Below are positions 1-5,442 of a stretch of 12,475 nt of DNA, in pieces; position 1 is the stretch's first letter, and each line of letters opens with the position of its first letter. Source of the DNA: Rhodoferax sp. (lineage in GTDB: Bacteria; Pseudomonadota; Gammaproteobacteria; Burkholderiales; Burkholderiaceae_C); NCBI GenBank assembly GCA_018882485.1, contig VERU01000030.1, forward strand, positions 1-12,475, written 5' to 3'. Both the position numbers and the translations under genes were made by a program. The notes beneath the pieces were generated by a model that was not told where the DNA came from, searched no databases, and saw only the letters and a list, made by a program, of their open reading frames with translations.

Positions 1-263
1 ATGCCGAGCCACACCAGGTAAGCGCCGCCGACCCACTTCATGACCGTCAGCCACAGCAGCGAGGTCTTGAGCAGCGCACCAATGCCGAACAGTGACAGCG
101 CCACGATGGCCACGAAACCCAGTGCGCCACCGGCGATGGTGTAGAGGGTCCGGCTCCGGCCGTAGAGCGCCCCGTGCGTCAGCGCCAGCAGGCTGTTGGG
201 TCCGGGCGACAGGGACAGCCCGGTGGCGGCCACCAGATAGATCAACCAGGTCTTGAAGTCCAT
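1..263 (-). CDS. LysE/RhtB-family amino-acid exporter, N-terminal part (cut by window edge)
   Basis: This is the first 87 or so codons of an inner-membrane exporter of the LysE/RhtB family, whose members expel amino acids or small metabolites using the proton gradient. The start is the ATG at 263-261. The N-terminus carries the family hallmark SLSPGPN near residues 17-23, at the end of the first hydrophobic helix. Two more hydrophobic stretches follow at about residues 43-64 and 68-87. LysE proteins are usually about 205-210 residues, so more than half the gene lies beyond base 1. The gap from the upstream ybaK-like stop is only 13 bp, so it is probably the last or a late gene of a minus-strand operon that begins with the serine hydrolase. 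No strong Shine-Dalgarno is visible, so it may depend on ribosomes arriving from upstream. Substrate unknown. Confidence 0.85.
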   Translation of the reverse strand, partial: MDFKTWLIYLVAATGLSLSPGPNSLLALTHGALYGRSRTLYTIAGGALGFVAIVALSLFGIGALLKTSLLWLTVMKWVGGAYLVWLG

Positions 264-276
264 GTGCAGAGCCCGC

Positions 277-759
277 TCAGACCTTCACGTCGGTCCAGCC
301 GGCGCCGGTCACCCGCTGCAGTTGCGCCGGCGTGAGGGCAAACACCGCATGCGGGGTTCCAGCGGCAGCCCAGACCTGCTCAAAGCGCTGCAAATCCTCG
401 TCCAGCAGCAGGATGAGGGGCTGCGCATGGCCCAGCGGCGCCACACCCCCGATCACGAATCCGGTGGCCTCACGCACAAAGGCGGCGTCGGCGCGTTGCA
501 GCGGCTCGCTCACCAGGGCGGCGACCTTGACCTCGCTCACCCGGTTGTCACCACTGGCCACCACCATCACGGCCCGGCCACTGTGGCCGCCCCGAAACAC
601 GATGGATTTGGCGATCTCGGCGACCCCACAACCGATCGCCGCGGCCGCCTCGGCGCTGGTGCGCACCGGGTTCTCGAACTCCACCACCGCCGCCGCCACG
701 CCAGCCTGCTGCAGCAACGCCGCGATGCGCTGCGCGGTGGGATGGGTCGCCGCCTTCAT
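277..759 (-). CDS. YbaK/EbsC-family aminoacyl-tRNA editing (trans-editing) protein
   Basis: This is a 160-residue single-domain protein of the YbaK/ProX/INS superfamily. Characterised members are cytosolic deacylases that hydrolyse mischarged tRNAs such as Cys-tRNA(Pro) or Ala-tRNA(Pro). Visible family features are the invariant lysine in AKSIVFR (K51), the strand AVMVVASGDNRV (about 63-74), and the loop GGVAPLGH (104-111), which corresponds to the glycine-rich active-site loop. The length is normal for a free-standing member. The ATG at 759-757 overlaps the TGA of the upstream serine hydrolase by 4 bp (ATGA), indicating translational coupling, although no functional link between the two is obvious. 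It could instead be a ProXp-x-type editor of unknown tRNA specificity, and sequence alone does not decide which amino acid is cleared. Confidence 0.88.
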   Translation of the reverse strand: MKAATHPTAQRIAALLQQAGVAAAVVEFENPVRTSAEAAAAIGCGVAEIAKSIVFRGGHSGRAVMVVASGDNRVSEVKVAALVSEPLQRADAAFVREATGFVIGGVAPLGHAQPLILLLDEDLQRFEQVWAAAGTPHAVFALTPAQLQRVTGAGWTDVKV

Positions 760-2003
760 CGCTCGGCCAAGGCCACCGCGTGGTCCACGAAACGGTAAAC
801 CTCGCTGGGCGTCACGCCATTGGGCCCCTTGTGGTCCTTGTTGCGGAACTGCCCGAGGCGCACCACCACCAGCCGGTGCGAAGGCACCACGATCACGTAC
901 TGGCCCTGGTGCCCCTGCATGAAGTAGAAGGGATGCCGGTAGCGCCAGTCCATCCAGAGCGAATGGCCGTAATAGGGCTGCAGGTCCGGCTGGCGGATGC
1001 GCTCGACGAAAGCCCGGTCCAGCAGGGGCCGGCCCTGCCAGACGCCATCCTGCAGCAGCAGTTGCCCGAAACGGGCGAAATCCTGCGCCGTGGCAAAGAT
1101 GCAGCAGTAGGTGCGCTCGATACCGCCCTGCTCACCCGGCCGGTCCAGCGTGTAGATCGCCTCGCGGTTCATGCCCAGAGGCTGCCACAGACTGCGGGAC
1201 AAATAGGCGCTGATCGTCAGTCCCGGTTCCCGAGCGGCGAGTGCGCGCTGCAGAAACACCCCCAGCAGCTGCGTGGATCCGCTGCTGTACTCGTAAGCGC
1301 TCCCGGGCTCGCGCTCGAACCCCTGGCGCAGCACCAGGCCAGCGGCATCGCGGCCGAAATACAGCTCGGTGGTGATGTTCAGCGGCAGGTAGTAGTTCTC
1401 GGTCCAGTCGTGGCCGGCCTTCATGCTGGAGAGTTGAGCCACCGTCGCCCGGCGCCCCCACGGATCGGCAGCGTACTCGGGCAGACGCTCGGTCAGCGGC
1501 GCATCGAAGCTGGAGATGTAACCCTGTTGCACCGCCAGACCGACCTGCAGGGTGGTGATGGTCTTGGCCATCGAAAACGAGTTGGTGCGGCTGTTCGCGT
1601 CGTAGGGCGCAAAGTATTGCTCATGCAACAGCGCCCCGTCCTGGGCCACCAGGAAGGCGGCGGTGCCATGGCGGCGCAGGTAATCCTGCATCGGCGCCTC
1701 CAGCGTGCCCTGGTTGTAACGGGCATGGCGCGGCCAGGGCTGGGGGGTACCGGCCGCGATGCGGCGCTGGGCGAAATTGGCTGCGTCGTCAATGTGGGCG
1801 GTGGCATGGCCGTCGAGGTAGGTGGCCGCCAGAGCCCGCCAGAAATAGCCATGCCCGCTCAATTGCAGCGCCAGTGCCGCCAGCAGCACCAGCAGGACCA
1901 GGGCACCCAGCAACTTGGGGATGGCCCCCACGCTCCCCGCTGCGCGTGGTTCGCTGCCCCCCGAGGGGGCCTTCGCGCCTGGGGACGGCCCGGCGGCGCT
2001 CAT
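756..2003 (-). CDS. Membrane-anchored serine hydrolase, class C beta-lactamase fold (SxxK/YxS)
   Basis: From the ATG at 2003-2001 the product is 415 residues. The beta-lactamase/transpeptidase-like fold is shown by SMAK (nucleophile S144, general base K147), Y239-S-S as the YxN equivalent, and GHQGQ near 364-368 in place of the KTG box. This arrangement is seen in EstB-like esterases and D-aminopeptidase-like proteins. A hydrophobic segment at about residues 30-48 (LLGALVLLVLLAALALQL) precedes the catalytic domain and looks like an uncleaved membrane anchor, placing the enzyme on the periplasmic side. Residues 2-28 are encoded by a GC-rich repeat-like element (1915-2003), so the ancestral start may be the GTG at 1931 just before the anchor. 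The frame stays open up to a CTG at 2126, which I do not favour. It heads the run with the ybaK-like and lysE genes. The true substrate (ester, amide or peptide) is unknown. Confidence 0.85.
   Translation of the reverse strand: MSAAGPSPGAKAPSGGSEPRAAGSVGAIPKLLGALVLLVLLAALALQLSGHGYFWRALAATYLDGHATAHIDDAANFAQRRIAAGTPQPWPRHARYNQGTLEAPMQDYLRRHGTAAFLVAQDGALLHEQYFAPYDANSRTNSFSMAKTITTLQVGLAVQQGYISSFDAPLTERLPEYAADPWGRRATVAQLSSMKAGHDWTENYYLPLNITTELYFGRDAAGLVLRQGFEREPGSAYEYSSGSTQLLGVFLQRALAAREPGLTISAYLSRSLWQPLGMNREAIYTLDRPGEQGGIERTYCCIFATAQDFARFGQLLLQDGVWQGRPLLDRAFVERIRQPDLQPYYGHSLWMDWRYRHPFYFMQGHQGQYVIVVPSHRLVVVRLGQFRNKDHKGPNGVTPSEVYRFVDHAVALAER
1915..2003. repeat. Putative dispersed GC-rich intergenic repeat with two hairpins, fused to the hydrolase start
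   Basis: The segment contains two clean inverted repeats: CCACGC (1928-1933) with GCGTGG (1944-1949), and GCCCCC (1956-1961) with GGGGGC (1965-1970, loop CGA). The wording around them (minus strand: GGGCCGTCCCCAGGCGCGAA, then a CCCCCTCGGGGGG core, then GCAGCGAACCACGCGCAGCG) resembles a short repeat I remember as common between genes in Comamonadaceae genomes. That resemblance comes from memory and is not verified here. In the hydrolase frame it encodes a Gly/Ala/Pro/Ser-rich low-complexity stretch with no resemblance to a signal sequence. Exact borders are uncertain. Only one copy lies in this window. Confidence 0.5.
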
Positions 2004-2206
2004 GTCGCCCCCACCCCACCGGCTGCGCGGGTTTCGCGGGCGCCCGATGACGGCGGTACCTGGTCTGCTGGGCTCAATCCGGTCTCCTACATCACGGCGG
2101 CGCGCACGCCGGCCAAAAAAGGTCACAGCTTACGCCATTTCTGCGTCGCAACCATCCCAGGCCCAGGTGCCGATCGGGATGGGGCGCAGGGGATAATCCG
2201 CGGCCC
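2004..2206. other. Divergent intergenic region between serine hydrolase and uup
   Basis: This region must hold the promoters for the minus-strand hydrolase operon and for uup. On the plus strand GATAAT at 2192-2197 is a good -10 hexamer (5 of 6) but sits only nine bases before the uup ATG, and no convincing -35 lies 17 bp upstream. On the minus strand TTGCGA (2150-2145) is the best -35-like word, without a good -10 partner. A hairpin CGGCG-CGCA-CGCCG followed by an A-run occurs near 2098-2119. It has the wrong polarity for an intrinsic terminator on either strand. Confidence 0.4.
2192..2197 (+). promoter_or_regulatory. Candidate -10 element for uup
   Basis: GATAAT matches TATAAT at five of six positions. 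A start site 6-8 bp downstream would fall at about 2203-2205, almost on the uup ATG at 2207, giving a leaderless or near-leaderless message. The only purine-rich word upstream (AGGGGA, 2188-2193) is 13 bp from the ATG, too far for ordinary Shine-Dalgarno use. No good -35 is visible, so confidence is low. Confidence 0.3.
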
Positions 2207-4159
2207 ATGGCCCTGATCACGCTGCTGGACGCCCAACTCGCCTTCGGCCATGTGCCGCTGCTCGACCACGCCGATTTCTCGCTGGAGGCGGGAGAACGCG
2301 TCGGGCTGATCGGGCGCAACGGCAGCGGCAAATCCTCCCTGCTGAAAATCCTCGCCGGGATGGAACGGGCCGACGACGGCACCCGCACGGTGCAGGGCCA
2401 GACGCGCATCGCCTGGGTGGCCCAGGAACCCGACCTCGACCCGGAAGCGACGGTTTTCGACGCGGTGGCGCAAGGCCTGGCGCAGGTTCGCGACCTGATC
2501 GAGCGGTACAGCCAGGGGCAGGGTGATCTCGACGCCCTGCAAAGCGACATCGAGGCGCTGGACGGCTGGAGCTGGGAGCAGCGGGTGAGTGAAACCCTGC
2601 AGCGGCTGCATCTGACGCCTCAGGCCTTGCTGCGCACACTGTCCGGCGGCACGCGCAAACGGGTGGCGCTGGCTCAGGCGCTGGTGGCACGCCCCGATGT
2701 GCTGCTGCTGGACGAACCCACCAACCACCTGGATCTGGACGCCATCGAGTGGCTGGAAGGCCTGCTGGCGGAGTATTCGGGCAGCGTGGTGACGATCACG
2801 CACGACCGCGCCTTTCTGGATCACGTGGCCACCCGCATCGTCGAACTGGACCGGGGACAGCTGCGGTCCTATCCGGGCAATTTTGCCGCCTACCAGTCGC
2901 AGAAAGAGGAACAGCTGGCGCAGGAGGCGGTGATCAATGCCCGCGCCGACAAGCTGCTGGCCCAGGAAGAGGTCTGGGTCCGCAAAGGCGTGGAAGCCCG
3001 TCGCACCCGTGCCCAGGGCCGCATCGTGCGGCTGGAGCGGCTGCGTGCCCAGCGGCAGGCCCGGCGGGAAGCGCTGGGCCGCGTGCGCATGGATGTGGCC
3101 ACCGGCTCGGGCAGCGGACGGCTGGTGGCCGAGCTGACCCACGTGTCCCGGCACTTCGGCGAGCGCTGCGTGGTGCGCGATTTCAGCGCCACCCTGCTGC
3201 GCGGCGACAAGATCGGGCTGCTCGGACCCAACGGTGCGGGCAAGACCACGCTGCTCAAACTGATCCTGGGCGAACTGGCACCCGATCCTCCCCCAGCGCA
3301 GGCGCCGCCGCCCGAACCGGGACACAGCCCCTGGGGCACGGTGCGCCAGGGCGCGAACCTGCAGGTGGCCTATTTCGACCAGATGCGCCAGGCGCTCGAT
3401 CTCGACGCCACGCTGGAGGATTTCATCAGCCCGGGCAGCGAATGGATCGAGATCGGCCGCGAGCGCAAGCACGTGAAGAGCTACCTGGGCGACTTCCTGT
3501 TTTCGCCGGCCCGCGCGCGGTCGCCGGTGCGCACCCTCAGTGGTGGCGAGCGCAACCGGCTGCTGCTGGCCCGCCTGTTCGCGCGACCGGCCAATGTGCT
3601 GGTGCTCGACGAACCCACCAACGACCTGGATATCGATACCCTGGAGCTGCTGGAAGAACTGCTGCAGGGTTTCGAGGGCACGGTGTTTCTGGTCAGCCAC
3701 GACCGCGCCTTTCTGGACAACGTGGTGACCAGCACCATCGCCTGGGAAGGCGATGGCCACTGGCGCGAGTACGAAGGCGGGGTCAGCGACTGGCTGACCC
3801 AAAGCCGGCGCACCCGCGAGGCGCTCGAAAAAAGCAGTCAAAAACGGCCGGAACCCTTGCCCGTACTAGATAGTTTGCTATTAAATTCAAATCATCCTGA
3901 GTCCCCTGCGACGACCCGGGGCCGCAAACTCAGCTACAAGGAACAGCGCGAACTCGAGGCCCTGCCCGACCGCATCGCCGAACTCGAAGCCGAGCAGCGG
4001 CAGATCCAGGAACAGCTCGCCGACGGCCGGTTGTACGCCAGCGACCACATCCGTGCGGCCCAACTCGCACAGCGCAACGCCGCACTCGACGAAGAATTGC
4101 TGCTGGCTCTCGAGCGCTGGGAGGCGCTGGAGTCTGCGGCACCCGCTGGTGCGCCCTGA
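2207..4159 (+). CDS. uup: ABC-F ATPase Uup
   Basis: This 650-residue soluble protein has two ABC nucleotide-binding domains and no membrane segments. NBD1 shows Walker A GRNGSGKS (about 36-43), signature LSGGTRKR (about 144-151) and Walker B VLLLDEPTNHLD (about 164-175). A charged ABC-F linker follows (about 225-295). NBD2 shows GPNGAGKTT (about 339-347), LSGGERNR (about 443-450) and VLVLDEPTNDLD (about 463-474). The tail from about 575 is a Glu/Arg-rich predicted coiled coil (KEQRELEALPDRIAELEAEQ), the Uup-type C-terminal DNA/ribosome-interacting domain. ABC-F proteins act on ribosomes, and Uup is also linked to tolerance of branched DNA intermediates and transposon excision. A proline-rich insert sits at about 358-371, and an AT-rich, rare-codon insert at about 541-566 separates NBD2 from the coiled coil. 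The gene ends 6 bp before the convergent DUF2892 gene. Its length matches Uup. Confidence 0.93.
   Translation: MALITLLDAQLAFGHVPLLDHADFSLEAGERVGLIGRNGSGKSSLLKILAGMERADDGTRTVQGQTRIAWVAQEPDLDPEATVFDAVAQGLAQVRDLIERYSQGQGDLDALQSDIEALDGWSWEQRVSETLQRLHLTPQALLRTLSGGTRKRVALAQALVARPDVLLLDEPTNHLDLDAIEWLEGLLAEYSGSVVTITHDRAFLDHVATRIVELDRGQLRSYPGNFAAYQSQKEEQLAQEAVINARADKLLAQEEVWVRKGVEARRTRAQGRIVRLERLRAQRQARREALGRVRMDVATGSGSGRLVAELTHVSRHFGERCVVRDFSATLLRGDKIGLLGPNGAGKTTLLKLILGELAPDPPPAQAPPPEPGHSPWGTVRQGANLQVAYFDQMRQALDLDATLEDFISPGSEWIEIGRERKHVKSYLGDFLFSPARARSPVRTLSGGERNRLLLARLFARPANVLVLDEPTNDLDIDTLELLEELLQGFEGTVFLVSHDRAFLDNVVTSTIAWEGDGHWREYEGGVSDWLTQSRRTREALEKSSQKRPEPLPVLDSLLLNSNHPESPATTRGRKLSYKEQRELEALPDRIAELEAEQRQIQEQLADGRLYASDHIRAAQLAQRNAALDEELLLALERWEALESAAPAGAP
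3827..3905. repeat. AT-rich foreign-looking island inside uup (interdomain linker)
   Basis: Bases 3861-3899 are only 13/39 G+C, in sharp contrast to the GC-rich flanks. They use codons almost absent nearby (CTA, TTG, TTA, AAT, TCA, CAT, CCT). A small inverted repeat ATAG-TTTG-CTAT lies at 3870-3881. The reading frame is preserved across the island, which encodes a Lys/Ser/Asn/Pro-rich stretch between NBD2 and the coiled coil. I interpret it as a short inserted repeat tolerated in a flexible linker. No second copy is visible in this window, so the repeat nature is inference. Confidence 0.45.
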
Positions 4160-4165
4160 CGCGCC

Positions 4166-4372
4166 TCAGCCGCGGGCTGTCTTGTCTTCGAGCGGGCAGG
4201 TGCTGAAACCAAACAGGGTGTAAGCCCCGCAAAACCGGAATACCCCGGTAGCCAGCACCACCAGACCGAGCCAGCCCCAGGCGCCCACCACCCCCGTGGC
4301 CGCGAGCAGCGTGAGGAGGGCTCCCACGACGATACGCACGGTCCGATCGAACCCACCCACATTCGCCTTCAT
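4166..4372 (-). CDS. DUF2892 (YgaP-like) small inner-membrane protein
   Basis: The product is 68 residues and starts at the ATG at 4372-4370, preceded by AGGAG at a 6-nt spacing. It carries the DUF2892 signature: N-terminal MKANVGGFDRTVRIVVG, two hydrophobic helices (about 13-30 and 32-46), and the end motif AYTLFGFSTCP. The conserved Cys is at about residue 59. In E. coli YgaP this domain is fused to a rhodanese (sulfurtransferase) domain and forms the membrane part. Stand-alone copies often sit beside sulfur-handling genes, which fits the YeeE and SulP genes just upstream. It is divergent from the YeeE pair and convergent with uup (6-bp gap). Biochemical role of the stand-alone form is not established. 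Confidence 0.85.
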   Translation of the reverse strand: MKANVGGFDRTVRIVVGALLTLLAATGVVGAWGWLGLVVLATGVFRFCGAYTLFGFSTCPLEDKTARG

Positions 4373-4378
4373 GGTCTG

Positions 4379-4383
4379 CTCCT
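4379..4383 (-). promoter_or_regulatory. Ribosome binding site of DUF2892 gene
   Basis: AGGAG on the minus strand lies six bases before the ATG at 4372. This is one of the two clear Shine-Dalgarno sequences in the window (the other precedes the Bug-family gene), and it fixes the start of this small gene. Confidence 0.7.
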
Positions 4384-4403
4384 GAACAGGAACCCGGGAA
4401 CGC

Positions 4404-4418
4404 CGGCCCGACGGGCCG
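4404..4418. promoter_or_regulatory. Perfect palindrome CGGCCCG-A-CGGGCCG in the DUF2892 leader
   Basis: Two 7-base arms are perfectly complementary about a single central base. As RNA it could fold with a 5-base loop just upstream of the AGGAG site. As DNA it could be an operator. No known regulator is assigned. Confidence 0.35.
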
Positions 4419-4444
4419 ATCCAGCACCCAGGCTGCCGAGGTCC

Positions 4445-4473
4445 ATTATGGCCACCCGCCCCGGCCCGCTCAA
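4445..4473 (-). promoter_or_regulatory. Candidate sigma70 promoter for the DUF2892 gene
   Basis: On the minus strand TTGAGC (4473-4468, 4 of 6 to TTGACA) is separated by exactly 17 bp from CATAAT (4450-4445, 5 of 6 to TATAAT). The predicted start near 4438 would give a leader of about 65 nt containing the 15-bp palindrome at 4404-4418 and the AGGAG site. Spacing and fit make it the most convincing promoter in the window, though it was found by eye. Confidence 0.5.
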
Positions 4474-4546
4474 GGGTTCAGTAACATCCGCGGTTCACGG
4501 CCCTGCGTCAGCGCAGAGCACCCCCCTGTGCCGAATCCGGATCACC

Positions 4547-4984
4547 ATGACCATCGACTGGACCCACTTCACACCCTGGACCTCGCTGTCAGGCGGTCTG
4601 CTGCTCGGGCTGGCGGCCGCGCTGTTCATCCTGCTCAGCGGCCGCATCCTGGGAATCACCGGCATCCTCGAAGGCCTGCTGCCGCCGAGACGGGGTGACA
4701 CCGCCTGGCGCCTGGCTTTCCTGCTGGGTCTGTTCGCGGCTCCGCCCGTTTTCAGCCTGCTGGCCCCCGCCGGGCTGGTCGCCCCGCCCCGCATCGAAGC
4801 AGGCACAGGCACACTGGTGCTGGCCGGCCTGCTGGTCGGCCTGGGCACCGGATATGGATCGGGCTGCACCAGCGGCCACGGCATCTGCGGCCTGTCGCGG
4901 CTGTCACCGCGCTCGCTGATCGCCACCCTCAGCTTCATGGCCGCCGGCATGCTGGTGGTCTACGGACTTCGGCACCTGTACTGA
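4547..4984 (+). CDS. YeeE/YedE-family sulfur transporter half, subunit 1 (GCTSGHG type)
   Basis: This 145-residue integral membrane protein starts at the ATG at 4547 (MTIDWTHF). Hydrophobic helices lie at about 14-31, 55-73, 88-103 and 124-141. The motif GSGCTSGHGICGLSR (about 105-118) is diagnostic of YeeE/YedE. In the full-length thiosulfate importer YeeE, conserved cysteines in such loops relay thiosulfate through the membrane, and C107 and C114 here are the corresponding type of residue. Full-length YeeE is about 350 residues. This gene and the next together make the two halves, as in the two-gene PmpA/PmpB-like arrangement. The gap to the next gene is 11 bp, so they form an operon. An in-frame ATG at 4448 exists but would add 33 residues with no family resemblance. 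A weak GGA lies 5 bp before the chosen ATG. Confidence 0.88.
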   Translation: MTIDWTHFTPWTSLSGGLLLGLAAALFILLSGRILGITGILEGLLPPRRGDTAWRLAFLLGLFAAPPVFSLLAPAGLVAPPRIEAGTGTLVLAGLLVGLGTGYGSGCTSGHGICGLSRLSPRSLIATLSFMAAGMLVVYGLRHLY

Positions 4985-4995
4985 AAGCCTGTTCC

Positions 4996-5442
4996 ATGCA
5001 ACGCACGATCGAATTCCTCGTGGGCCTGCTGTTCGGCCTGGGCCTGATCCTCTCGGGCATGACCGACCCCGGCAAGGTGCTGGGCTTTCTGGATCTGACT
5101 GGCGCCTGGGATCCCTCGCTGGCCCTGGTGATGGGCGGCGCGGTGGCGGTGGGTCTGCTGGCCTTCCGGCTGGCCCGCCAGCGTGAACGCAACCTGCTGG
5201 GTGGCGACCTGCACCTGCCGCCCCGGCGCACCCTGACCCCGCGGCTCGTGTGGGGCTCGCTGGTGTTCGGTGCAGGCTGGGGCCTGGCCGGCTACTGCCC
5301 GGGGCCAGCTCTGGTCTCCATGGCCTCCGGTCAGACCCAGGGCCTGGTGTTCGTGGCCGCCATGCTGGCGGGCCTGCTGCTGTACCGCCTGCTCGACCGG
5401 TCCAGGGTCCGGTCCGCCCAGGCGACCGCTCAGGCCGAGTGA
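4996..5442 (+). CDS. YeeE/YedE-family sulfur transporter half, subunit 2 (DUF6691 type)
   Basis: This 148-residue membrane protein is the partner half of the preceding gene. Family hallmarks are the opening FGLGLILSGMTDPGKVLGFLD (about 13-33), WDPSLALVMGG (about 38-48), and GWGLAGYCPGPAL (about 94-106) with C101, the cysteine loop of the second half. Helices are apparent at about 7-22, 40-58, 84-100 and 115-133. The tail after 133 is hydrophilic. The ATG at 4996 lies 11 bp after the previous stop, with only a weak purine-rich leader (GAAAG). Its TGA (5440-5442) overlaps the GTG start of the SulP gene (GTGA), so the three genes are probably co-translated. The pair presumably imports thiosulfate or another reduced sulfur compound. 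The exact substrate is inferred from family only. Confidence 0.88.
   Translation: MQRTIEFLVGLLFGLGLILSGMTDPGKVLGFLDLTGAWDPSLALVMGGAVAVGLLAFRLARQRERNLLGGDLHLPPRRTLTPRLVWGSLVFGAGWGLAGYCPGPALVSMASGQTQGLVFVAAMLAGLLLYRLLDRSRVRSAQATAQAE

Noticed and set aside
2098..2119. Hairpin plus A-run near the hydrolase/uup intergenic region as a terminator
   Set aside because: The A-run follows the hairpin on the plus strand and the T-run precedes it on the minus strand, so neither strand has the stem-then-U order of an intrinsic terminator.
2004..2126. N-terminal extension of the serine hydrolase to a CTG at 2126
   Set aside because: CTG is a rare start, the added residues are Arg-rich without family likeness, and there is no ribosome site at the right distance.
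780..2216. Long plus-strand open frame (about 478 codons) across the serine hydrolase
   Set aside because: It is antisense to a gene with clear catalytic motifs, and its translation is repetitive His/Gln/Arg-rich sequence without a recognisable domain, as expected for shadow frames in GC-rich DNA.
2123..3841. Minus-strand open frame (about 572 codons) across uup
   Set aside because: It is the complement of a textbook ABC-F gene and shows no domain of its own. Open antisense frames are common at this GC content.
4448..4546. Earlier in-frame ATG (4448) for the first YeeE gene
   Set aside because: It would add 33 non-conserved residues and overlaps the likely -10 of the divergent promoter. The ATG at 4547 begins at the usual place before the first helix.
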